Assembly (NCBI GenBank): GCA_030706735.1
Contig: JAUZNZ010000027.1
Span: 1 to 64,000 of the forward strand
Reading direction: 5' to 3'
Source of the DNA: Bacteroidota bacterium
GTDB taxonomy: Bacteria; Bacteroidota; Bacteroidia; Chitinophagales; Chitinophagaceae
Length of the DNA: 64,000 nt
Position numbers and translations under genes: made by a program. Under the pieces are notes generated by a model. That model saw only the letters and a program-made list of their open reading frames with translations. It did not search any database and was not told the DNA's origin. Of the stretch, positions 56,171 to 64,000 are shown piece by piece. Position 1 is the first letter of the stretch. Each line of letters begins with the position of its first letter.

Positions 56171-56536
56171 TCAGGCAGAAAGCGCTGCCGGGATCAGGTC
56201 GAAATCCAGAGACTTATCGAAGAAACGACTTGCACCGAGCATCCGGCATGCTTCACGATATTGGGGCGTAGCCTGGTTCGTCATCATGAATACGAGCATC
56301 TGCTTGTACTTCTCCCGGACGAACTTCAGCAGGTTCATGCCGTTGTCATCGGGGAGGTGGATGTCCAGGAGGATATAATCCGGCCTCAGGTCGTCCAATA
56401 TGGCCAGCGCTTCCTTGCATGTGCCGGCGTGGACGACGAATTCGATATTCTCCGCTCCTTCCAACATGGAGATCATTCTTTCGAGGACGACGAGTGAATC
56501 ATCGACCAGGAGGACTACTTTTTTTTCTTTGTTCAT
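56171..56536 (-). CDS. single-domain response regulator
   Basis: VVLLVDDSLVVLERMISML; DYILLDIHLPDDNGMNLL; start at MNKEKK. Confidence 0.9.
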   Translation of the reverse strand: MNKEKKVVLLVDDSLVVLERMISMLEGAENIEFVVHAGTCKEALAILDDLRPDYILLDIHLPDDNGMNLLKFVREKYKQMLVFMMTNQATPQYREACRMLGASRFFDKSLDFDLIPAALSA

Positions 56537-56649
56537 GGCGTGTACATTATAATACAAAGAAAGTAAAGGGGTGATGTATTGAAAATAGAACAATGTATCG
56601 ATCGGACGTACAGGAATGCAAGGGGGAATGTGGCCGAACGACTACAGGA

Positions 56650-57021
56650 TCAGGGAAGGGAGGCCAGGAGGTCGGGCAGGTCGTCGAACTCGGTGGATTT
56701 ATCAATGAAGTGGGCGGCGCCGAGGGCCTTGCAAAGAGAGCGATAGTGGGCGGTTGCCTGGTTGCTCAACATGATCACGGTAGTAGACGGATGGGCATCG
56801 CGAAGATATCGAAGCAAGTCGATGCCGTTCCTTTCATTTAGGTGGATGTCCAGGAGGACGATATCGGGTTCCTTTTCGCCGAGGAGTTTGATCGCCTCGG
56901 GATAGCTGCAGGCAGACCGGATATCGCGTATCGACGCGGAGTCTTCGAGCAGGGCTTCGATCCTTTCGATGATGAGGGGGGAGTCATCGACAATGTATAG
57001 CATTTTACCGTCTTCAGCCAT
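56650..57021 (-). CDS. single-domain response regulator
   Basis: MLYIVDDSPLIIERIEALL; DIVLLDIHLNERNGIDLL. Confidence 0.9.
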   Translation of the reverse strand: MAEDGKMLYIVDDSPLIIERIEALLEDSASIRDIRSACSYPEAIKLLGEKEPDIVLLDIHLNERNGIDLLRYLRDAHPSTTVIMLSNQATAHYRSLCKALGAAHFIDKSTEFDDLPDLLASLP

Positions 57022-57112
57022 AAGCTGTAATATGAAGATAAAGATAGACCGCGGAAATCCCGTTTTAGGTAGAGAACACCCTTAGATTCCTGTAAAGGGC
57101 GCGCCACAAGAG

Positions 57113-57130
57113 TGTAGTTGATCGACTACA
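57113..57130. promoter_or_regulatory. near-perfect 18-bp palindrome, possible operator
   Basis: TGTAGTTGATCGACTACA in the intergenic region between two response-regulator genes. Confidence 0.35.
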
Positions 57131-57155
57131 TGCCTTCAGGGTAAATTGTCAGGCC

Positions 57156-57782
57156 CTATAAGAGTTTGTGTTCAATGGCATAGAGGGTGAGGTCGGCATT
57201 TGTCCGCACATTCATTTTGGTCATGATCCGGGCGCGGTACGTGCTGATGGTGGTCGCGCTGAGCGATAATTTCTCACCGATCTCGGAGACGGACCGGCCG
57301 GCAGAGAGGAGTTTGAATACTTCGAATTCGCGGTCGGAAAGATATTCGTGGGGCCATTTTGTGCCTTCCTGGTCGATGCTTTCGGCGATCTTTTCCGCCA
57401 GGCTGTGCGTGATGTATTTCTTCCCTAAGAGCACGCAGCGTACCGCCTTCACCAGTTCGTTCTCTGCGGAATCCTTATTCAGATAGCCCGACGCCCCGGC
57501 CTTCAGGACACGCACGGCATATTGTTCCTCGGGGTGGACGCTAAGGATCAGGACGGGCAGTTTCGGATAATTCTGACGGATCTGCTGTAATACTTCGAGA
57601 CCGCTGCGGCCCGGCATCGAAATATCGGAAATGACCACGTCCCAGGTTTCCCTGATCACCAGGTTAAAAAGGTCATCCGCATCGGCGACCTCCACAATAT
57701 CCGCGGCCAGGAACTCTTCTTTCAAAATCTGCCGGAGGCCTTTACGGACCACGGTATGGTCATCTGCGATAAGGATTCTCAT
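57156..57782 (-). CDS. NarL/LuxR-family response regulator
   Basis: MRILIADDHTVVRKGLRQIL; DVVISDISMPGRSGLEVL; LSDREFEVFKLLSAGRSVSEIGEKLSLSATTISTYRARIMTKM. Confidence 0.95.
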   Translation of the reverse strand: MRILIADDHTVVRKGLRQILKEEFLAADIVEVADADDLFNLVIRETWDVVISDISMPGRSGLEVLQQIRQNYPKLPVLILSVHPEEQYAVRVLKAGASGYLNKDSAENELVKAVRCVLLGKKYITHSLAEKIAESIDQEGTKWPHEYLSDREFEVFKLLSAGRSVSEIGEKLSLSATTISTYRARIMTKMNVRTNADLTLYAIEHKLL

Positions 57783-57797
57783 GTACGTAAAATTTTA

Positions 57798-60470
57798 TCA
57801 ACTATTGGTAAGCGTTAAAGGGATATTTACGGTTAGCGAAAGGCCATTGCCTTCTCCGCTCTCGATCTCTACGTTGCCACCAATCGCCAGCGCCCGCTCC
57901 TGCATGCCGACCAGGCCAAGCGTCTTTTTCGGCGCCGCGCCTGCGTTCTGCAGAGGGAGTCCTTTTCCATTGTCTATTATTCTGAGATGGATGTGGTCAT
58001 CGTCCGACTGGAGGCAAATGCCAACGCGTTTTGCCCCGGAATGGCGGGCCACGTTGGTAAGGGCTTCCTGACAAATGCGGAACAGACAGATCGAAATATC
58101 CGGGGGAAAACGCATATCGGCGGGGTCGGCCTGGAAGGAGGTCATGATCCCCGATCTCTTTTCGAATTCCTGCGCCTGCCATTCTATCGCCGCCACCAGT
58201 CCCAGGTCATCGAGGATGCTTGGTCTCAGTTCCGTGGCGATCTTTCGAACCGTTATGATCGTGTGATCCAACAATTGCTGGGTATTGACGACGCGGCGAC
58301 TGATGGTGTCGTTGCCGACAGCCAGCACCCTTTTTGCAATCCAGGAAATATCCATCTTGAGACCGGTCAGCTGCTGACCCAGTTCGTCGTGAATCTCGCG
58401 CGCGATGCCGGACCGCTCCTCTTCCCGGATATTCTGCAGGTGAGAGGCCAGGGCGCGGAGCTCGACATTCGATCGGTTGATGGTTTCGCGGGCCTTGCGT
58501 TGTTCATTGATATCCCTGAAGAAACAGGAAATGCCTTCGGCGGAGGGGGACATTGCGCAATCGATCCAGAGCCCGAGCGAAGGCGAGAACATCTCAAAGT
58601 GTCGATTCTCCTGCCGGCTCATCGCATAGCCGAACTGCTGTCCGAATTCATTTTTCAATGCGGTCGGAAAGAGCTGCCAAAAATTCTTCCCAATAAGGTC
58701 GCCGACCGCGCGCTTATTCATTTCCGAGGCCATCCGGTTGACGTAGGTGATCAACCCCGTTTTATCGATCGACATGAATCCTTCGGACAGCCGGTCGAAT
58801 ACGCTGGCGAGTTCCTCCGTCTTTTCGCGGACCTGCCCGGCGAGATCCTCGTTGAACTTACGGAGCAGATCTTCGGCCCGCAGCCTTTCCGTTATATCCC
58901 TGCATACCAATACGTAGCCCTGGAAGCGATCTTCGGGGTCCCTGATCGCGGAAATAGACAAGAGGAGGTGGAGAGGAGAACCGTTCTTGTGCATATGGAC
59001 TACTTCACCGGACCAGTATCCTTTTTCGGCCACCTCTTTACGCCGCGACTCGCGGGATTCCGGGTCGTCCGTGTCCATCCGCAAATCGGAGGTGGATTCG
59101 CCGATGGCCTCCTGCCGGGAAAGACCATACAGGTTCTCGGCCGCCTTGTTCCAGGATACGATGCGAAAGCCATTATCCACGGAATAGATCGCGTCGGTGC
59201 TGTCTTCCATTAGTCGGGCCTGGTAGGCGATCTTTTCTTCGGCCATTCTTTTTTCGGTCATGTCCCGGGTTACTTTCGCAAATCCCTGGAGCCGGTGTTC
59301 TTCGTCGTAGAGGGGGGTAAAGGCGACATCCGCCCAAAACTTCGATCCGTCCTTTCGCAATCTCCAGCCAGTACTTTGGTAATGACCGTTGAGCCGGGCC
59401 ATTTCCAGATTATGCGTGGGCATGAATTTGGCGTTGTCCCCGGCTGTATAGAAGATGGAGATGGGTTTACCGATCACCTCATCGGCCGCATATCCTTTAA
59501 TGGCCCGGGCCCCCTCGTTCCAACTCACGATGTGACCCGAGGTATCCAACATGTAGATGGCATAATCCTTGATGCTGCCGACAAGCAGCGTGAATCTTCG
59601 TTCGCTTTCCCGGAGGGCCTCCACGGCCTTTGTCTGGAGGACATCGCGTTTGTTAAGGAGTGCGGCGTTATACCAAATGATGAATAGAAAGCAAGAGATG
59701 ATACTCAATACGAGTATGGACACGCCGAATTCGACCGTAAACAGGCCTGCCCAGGCGCCCAGGAGGCGCAGCCAACCCAGGCAGATCGGCGCCAGCAAGG
59801 CAAAAGGGATCAGCCTCCTGGCCGTAACGCTGCCTATGCGAGTACCCGTAATATCCCGCATAATGCCCTGGTCGCCGGTGACTAAAAGAAATGCAAGAGA
59901 AAAGATCAGGAAGCAAAGCGCGGTATGGATGGTCATCGGCACGAAGCGGAAGACGCCATAGAATTCGCCGACGCGGTAGAGATAACCTATGACCGATAGC
60001 AGGCTGATGGCGCCCGTCAGCAATACCGGCCATTGCGCGTGCAACCGAAACTTTCCTTTCCCCGCACCAAGAAGAAGAAGAGAGACCGAACAAAGGACAA
60101 AACATGCCGCGGTGATCCCGGCCATGCGATTAGGGAAATGATTCAAGCTATGAGCGATCTGAGGCCCGGTCAGCCGGGACAGGCCGATCGCCATCACGGC
60201 CAGCGCGCAGATCAAGGCCGCCCATTTTATTCGCCGTGATGGCGATCGGCTGATCATCCCAAGTAACGAAAAAGCCGACAGGAGGAAGGCCACTGCCGAC
60301 GTGGGATTCATGGCGGCTAAATCAGGTATGGGGCGAATGAAGAAGTCGATATCCAACTGCCAACCCAGCAGGTCCAGGATGGCGATCAGGATAATACCTG
60401 CAATAAGCCAGACCGCCAGTTTTCTCAGCCTGCGGTGGATCGAATCGTCAAGTCTGTTTGATTTGCGCAT
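57798..60470 (-). CDS. multi-PAS sensor histidine kinase (HisKA_3)
   Basis: N-terminal multi-TM; PAS SWNEGARAIKGYAADEVIGKPISIFYTAGDN; EERSGIAREIHDELGQQLTGLKMDISWI. Confidence 0.95.
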   Translation of the reverse strand: MRKSNRLDDSIHRRLRKLAVWLIAGIILIAILDLLGWQLDIDFFIRPIPDLAAMNPTSAVAFLLSAFSLLGMISRSPSRRIKWAALICALAVMAIGLSRLTGPQIAHSLNHFPNRMAGITAACFVLCSVSLLLLGAGKGKFRLHAQWPVLLTGAISLLSVIGYLYRVGEFYGVFRFVPMTIHTALCFLIFSLAFLLVTGDQGIMRDITGTRIGSVTARRLIPFALLAPICLGWLRLLGAWAGLFTVEFGVSILVLSIISCFLFIIWYNAALLNKRDVLQTKAVEALRESERRFTLLVGSIKDYAIYMLDTSGHIVSWNEGARAIKGYAADEVIGKPISIFYTAGDNAKFMPTHNLEMARLNGHYQSTGWRLRKDGSKFWADVAFTPLYDEEHRLQGFAKVTRDMTEKRMAEEKIAYQARLMEDSTDAIYSVDNGFRIVSWNKAAENLYGLSRQEAIGESTSDLRMDTDDPESRESRRKEVAEKGYWSGEVVHMHKNGSPLHLLLSISAIRDPEDRFQGYVLVCRDITERLRAEDLLRKFNEDLAGQVREKTEELASVFDRLSEGFMSIDKTGLITYVNRMASEMNKRAVGDLIGKNFWQLFPTALKNEFGQQFGYAMSRQENRHFEMFSPSLGLWIDCAMSPSAEGISCFFRDINEQRKARETINRSNVELRALASHLQNIREEERSGIAREIHDELGQQLTGLKMDISWIAKRVLAVGNDTISRRVVNTQQLLDHTIITVRKIATELRPSILDDLGLVAAIEWQAQEFEKRSGIMTSFQADPADMRFPPDISICLFRICQEALTNVARHSGAKRVGICLQSDDDHIHLRIIDNGKGLPLQNAGAAPKKTLGLVGMQERALAIGGNVEIESGEGNGLSLTVNIPLTLTNS

Positions 60471-60699
60471 AGTTTGCCGGGGGATTGCTAGTATCCGCTC
60501 AAATCGGGCTATCCAACTAAATAATTACTTGCTAATCAGAACTTAACGCAGGTTGAAAAAAGGATCGCTTCGTAGAAACAACAATATATAATATTTTGTA
60601 ATAAGATAAAAATTTTTCTTTGCCCCCAGAGGGCAGTGGCGGCTATGCGGGCACGTTAAACGCCAAACAATTGATCCAGATCATGCGTTACGAATCGCC

Positions 60700-61779
60700 T
60701 CAGGGCATGTAGATCGACCTGGCCGGGATCCGGTTTCCCTGGATGTCAGAGGCCGACACAAAGTAGATCGTTTTGTGAGCAAGGCCGGAGACGGAGGTAC
60801 TGACGGCGCCGAGTGCATTGGCGCGACGGATCAATCTTCCTTCCGTATTATAGATGGAAATGTCGTGCTGAACGGAGGGGAGAGATTGGGGGAAACTGAT
60901 AATGAGCTCGCTATTCCGGCAACGGATGGTACACTGCGGAAATGTTTTGTCCGTTGTGCGGATGGCCACCACAAAGGAATAGCGTGATCTTCCGTCTATG
61001 TCCACCTGACGGAGACGGTAGAACAGGGACGTATCCGGGAGGTTCATGTCCGAGAAGGTATAGGATGCCGGCATGGAACTATTGCCCTGGGGATTGGATG
61101 AAGGCACCCATCCGATGGAATCGAACGTATTGCCAGCCGCACTTCGTTCGATGATAAATCCGCGATTGTGCTCTTCCTGCGCGGTGGACCATTCCAGGCG
61201 GACCGATTGACCTGTCCCTTGCTCCGCTTTGAAATAGACAAACTCTACCGGAAGGATGCCCGGCGTAGCTACGACGGTGCAATTGGTATTGCAGGATGCG
61301 TCATAGGAGCAAATGCCCCAGACGCTGCCGGTTTGCGGATCCGTGAGTTCGAGGGACAATGTGCCGACGGTGGGCAGGTTATTGCCATAAAAGCAGTAAT
61401 TCACCTGGGTGGTACCGCCGCTGATGGAGGGAACACCCGCCGGCCCGAACGGAATGGTCTGCAGGGTGGTGCCTGAATTGGTCAGCCAGACCCTGGTGAT
61501 CGCAAATGGTGAAAGCGAGGGATTGGACCCGGTGTATTTGAACTGCAGGTTCCCGGTCTTGGAGAGAACGGGCACTGTCGCATAGATGGTGCCGTTGAAA
61601 TTGGAGGCATAGGCGGTACCGCTGACGTTCGGGCAATTATTAGCCTGTCCGTTACTATTGGCCCTTGAGCCCACCGACGCACAGGAGGAGGGACTTTGAG
61701 CAAGTAGCTGCCGTACCGGGAAAGCCAGGAGGGTCAATACCAGGATTCGGGATCCATAAGAGTTGATTACGGTTCGCAT
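60700..61779 (-). CDS. secreted protein with T9SS-like C-terminal domain
   Basis: Signal peptide; LPVEFVYFKAEQGTGQSVRLEWSTAQEEHNRGFIIERSAAG...DISIYNTEGRLIRRANA. Confidence 0.75.
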   Translation of the reverse strand: MRTVINSYGSRILVLTLLAFPVRQLLAQSPSSCASVGSRANSNGQANNCPNVSGTAYASNFNGTIYATVPVLSKTGNLQFKYTGSNPSLSPFAITRVWLTNSGTTLQTIPFGPAGVPSISGGTTQVNYCFYGNNLPTVGTLSLELTDPQTGSVWGICSYDASCNTNCTVVATPGILPVEFVYFKAEQGTGQSVRLEWSTAQEEHNRGFIIERSAAGNTFDSIGWVPSSNPQGNSSMPASYTFSDMNLPDTSLFYRLRQVDIDGRSRYSFVVAIRTTDKTFPQCTIRCRNSELIISFPQSLPSVQHDISIYNTEGRLIRRANALGAVSTSVSGLAHKTIYFVSASDIQGNRIPARSIYMP

Positions 61780-61829
61780 AGGGTACTATTTTATGATGAT
61801 TCGGATCTCAGCATTTGGATAAAGCCGTT

Positions 61830-61862
61830 GAGAAACCCGTCGATCAGATCGACGGGCTTCTC
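61830..61862. terminator. orphan long inverted repeat, terminator-like hairpin
   Basis: GAGAAACCCGTCGATC-A-GATCGACGGGCTTCTC, 16-nt arms with one mismatch. Confidence 0.5.
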
Positions 61863-62371
61863 TTGAATGAAAGCGACCAAAACAACTTTTCGGGTGTACA
61901 TACGGATCAGCGTGAAGGGCTAGTCTCATAGGGTGGATCTTGGACGTGGTTTCGCTATGGTTTTCACGGATCGGATGCAGACGCTATCAATTCCGGCTTT
62001 GTGGTTTCATAGGTACGGTCTTTGGGTTTTCAGGATTCGGATCCGGGTTTTTCAGGATTCGGGCTTCTGATACAAAGATGCGGCGGATCCGGCGCGGAAT
62101 AAATAGAACCAATTATCAAGCTGCTGTAGCCAGGGCGGAGGGAGCATGTGGCCATTATACTACCGTCATACTAAGGCCCCGGGGATGGGCATTGCCCTGA
62201 GGGCAACGATTTTTTAATGGGAAACACTTACTAATCTAAGGCTCCTGAAGGGATTTGTCTTTTTTTGTTACCTTCAAAAAACAAATAGTCGGAAATAATC
62301 GTTAATCCGGATCATCTGGTTTCCATCGAGTAGTAACAGCGGTTAAGGGAAAACATGTAGCGTTTTGTGCT

Positions 62372-64000
62372 ATGTTTTACAACCACCTAAAGAATACCCA
62401 TAGGCTGGGCTGCCACTGTTTCGCCCTGCTCATAGCATTGCACTCGACTCCCTGTCTGAGCCAGGAAAAGGATAGCCTGCCCTCCCCGCATAGTTTGAAA
62501 AAATTGAGTCTTGAGGAGCTTATGGACGTCGAGGTCATCTCGGTCTCCAAACGACCCGAAAAACTGGCCGATGCTGCCTCAGCCGTTCAGGTGATTACCC
62601 GGGAGGACATCCGGCAATCCGGCGCGAAGACATTGACGGAAGCATTGCGTCTGGCGCCGAATTTAGAAGTGGCAAAGGTCAACTCCAGCCAGTGGGCCAT
62701 CAGCGCGCGGGGATTTAACAATGTACTTGCGAACAAGCTATTGGTGCTTGTCGATGGGCGGAGCGTGTATACCCCCCTGTATGCAGGAGTATTCTGGGAC
62801 GTGCAGAATCTTCTGCTGGAAGACGTCGACCGGATAGAAGTCATCAGCGGGCCGGGGGGGACGTTATGGGGTGCCAATGCCGTCAATGGGATCATCAATA
62901 TCATTACCAGGCATTCCAGGGATACAAAGGGGTTGTATGTCGAAGGGGCGACCGGTACCGATCTGCCTGGCCTGGGAAGTCTGCGATACGGTGGAAACAT
63001 TTCCCCGACCCTCTCCTATCGCGTCTACGGAACCGGATTCGAACTGGGGAACACGGTTCTCCCCAACGGTTCCCCTTCACATGACCGATGGCATTTGTTC
63101 CAGGGAGGCGGGCGACTGGATTGGGATAATTCGGAGAGAGACCGGTTAAGCATGCAGACCAATGCTTATCGTGGCAGGCCGAATCCGGACGGAGGCGATA
63201 CATCAGTCCTGGCCAGCGGCGAAAATGCGGTTTTCCGATGGAATCACAGCCATTCCGATATTTCGGACTTTCAACTTCAGGCCTATTACGACAAGACACT
63301 GCGTGATTTCGGGAACGGCTTTGCCGAACGCCTTCAAACCTATGACCTGGATTGGCAGAACTGGCATAAGTTAAGCCGGCGGCATGCGTTGACGTATGGC
63401 GCGGATCTTCGCCTCATGGTTCACCGGGTCGCCAATCTTCAGTTATTTGAATTCCTTCCGGACCGGAAAACCCTCTACCTGTACAGTGTATTCGTTCAGG
63501 ATGAATGGACGCTGGTCCCGGAAAGTTTGCAACTTACACTGGGAACAAAGATTGAACACAATAGCTATACGGGTTTTGAATACCAACCCAATGTCCGACT
63601 TTCCTGGAAGGCAACAAGAACTCAAACGATATGGGGGTCGGTGTCGCGGGCGGTCAGAACGCCGTCCAGGATCGACCGTGACTTCTCCTTATTGTTGACG
63701 CCTACGATCCCTATTATTTCCGGCAATTCCGGGTTCAAATCCGAAAATGTAATAGCCTATGAGTTAGGATGGCGGGTGCATCCGAAAGATAATCTGTCCT
63801 TCTCTTTATCGACTTTTTACAACGTATACGATAATATCCGAACTGCTGAACCCGGCCCGCCGCCAAATGGCATCCCTATTACCTTTGGCAATGGGGTTCA
63901 AGGCACCACCTTTGGGATCGAACTATCGGCCACCCAGCCGCTCACCGGTTGGTGGACGCTCCGCGGGGGGTACAGTCTGTTGAAGAAGACATTAACGGTC
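62372..64000 (+). CDS. TonB-dependent outer-membrane receptor (runs off window)
   Basis: MFYNHLKNTHRLGCHCFALL...LSLEELMDVEVISVSKRPEKLADAASAVQVITREDIRQSGAKTLTEALRLAPNLEVAK...GFNNVLANKLLVLVDGRSVY; absent from the ORF track because no stop lies in the window. Confidence 0.95.
   Translation, partial: MFYNHLKNTHRLGCHCFALLIALHSTPCLSQEKDSLPSPHSLKKLSLEELMDVEVISVSKRPEKLADAASAVQVITREDIRQSGAKTLTEALRLAPNLEVAKVNSSQWAISARGFNNVLANKLLVLVDGRSVYTPLYAGVFWDVQNLLLEDVDRIEVISGPGGTLWGANAVNGIINIITRHSRDTKGLYVEGATGTDLPGLGSLRYGGNISPTLSYRVYGTGFELGNTVLPNGSPSHDRWHLFQGGGRLDWDNSERDRLSMQTNAYRGRPNPDGGDTSVLASGENAVFRWNHSHSDISDFQLQAYYDKTLRDFGNGFAERLQTYDLDWQNWHKLSRRHALTYGADLRLMVHRVANLQLFEFLPDRKTLYLYSVFVQDEWTLVPESLQLTLGTKIEHNSYTGFEYQPNVRLSWKATRTQTIWGSVSRAVRTPSRIDRDFSLLLTPTIPIISGNSGFKSENVIAYELGWRVHPKDNLSFSLSTFYNVYDNIRTAEPGPPPNGIPITFGNGVQGTTFGIELSATQPLTGWWTLRGGYSLLKKTLTV

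Noticed and set aside
57987-59213. 408-aa plus-strand ORF
   Set aside because: Antisense to the multi-PAS kinase; shadow ORF.
60672-60683. TGATCCAGATCA dyad (TTGATCCAGATCAT)
   Set aside because: Excellent single dyad, but no partner at 22 bp and no TANNTTTR at 33 bp on either strand; not counted in the regulon though it could bind the same factor.
62303-62314. TAATCCGGATCA upstream of the TonB receptor
   Set aside because: One mismatch, no 22-bp partner and no box at 33 bp.
1-64000. CRISPR arrays, tRNA/rRNA genes, transposases, prophage
   Set aside because: None recognised on reading; absence not verified by dedicated software.

Overview
64-kb window of a Bacteroidota-type genome (TANNTTTG-like -7 promoter boxes, SusC/TonB-style receptor, T9SS-like secreted protein). 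No tRNA, rRNA, CRISPR array or transposase was recognised. Gene content looks like one low-oxygen/energy-stress island: a multi-subunit redox operon (NrfD-like, 4Fe-4S, cytochromes, ethylbenzene-dehydrogenase-like haem protein), Hsp20, BON protein, baeRF-type ribosome-hibernation factor plus FtsH, thioredoxin, desaturase, six universal stress proteins, PfkB kinase, TolC/HlyD/ABC-2 exporter, PpsA/ADH/PPOX/TonB operon, Mla-like lipid transporter, complete cbb3 oxidase with CcoGHIS, HemN, acetyl-CoA hydrolase-type transferase, five PAS histidine kinases, three other response regulators, and a REC-CRP/FNR fusion regulator. Main finding: 15 intergenic loci (about 21 promoters) share a rigid architecture read directly from the sequence. 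FNR/CRP-like dyads (TGA-N6-TCA) occur in sets of 2-4 spaced exactly 22 bp apart, and a TANNTTTR box lies exactly 33 bp (centre to centre) from the gene-proximal dyad. Several are mirror-symmetric bidirectional promoters (88 or 132 bp between opposing -7 boxes). This defines a candidate regulon resembling a DosR/FixLJ-FixK network, with the REC-CRP fusion at 49327-50403 as the most plausible, unproven, regulator. Coordinates were counted by hand; no database search was run.
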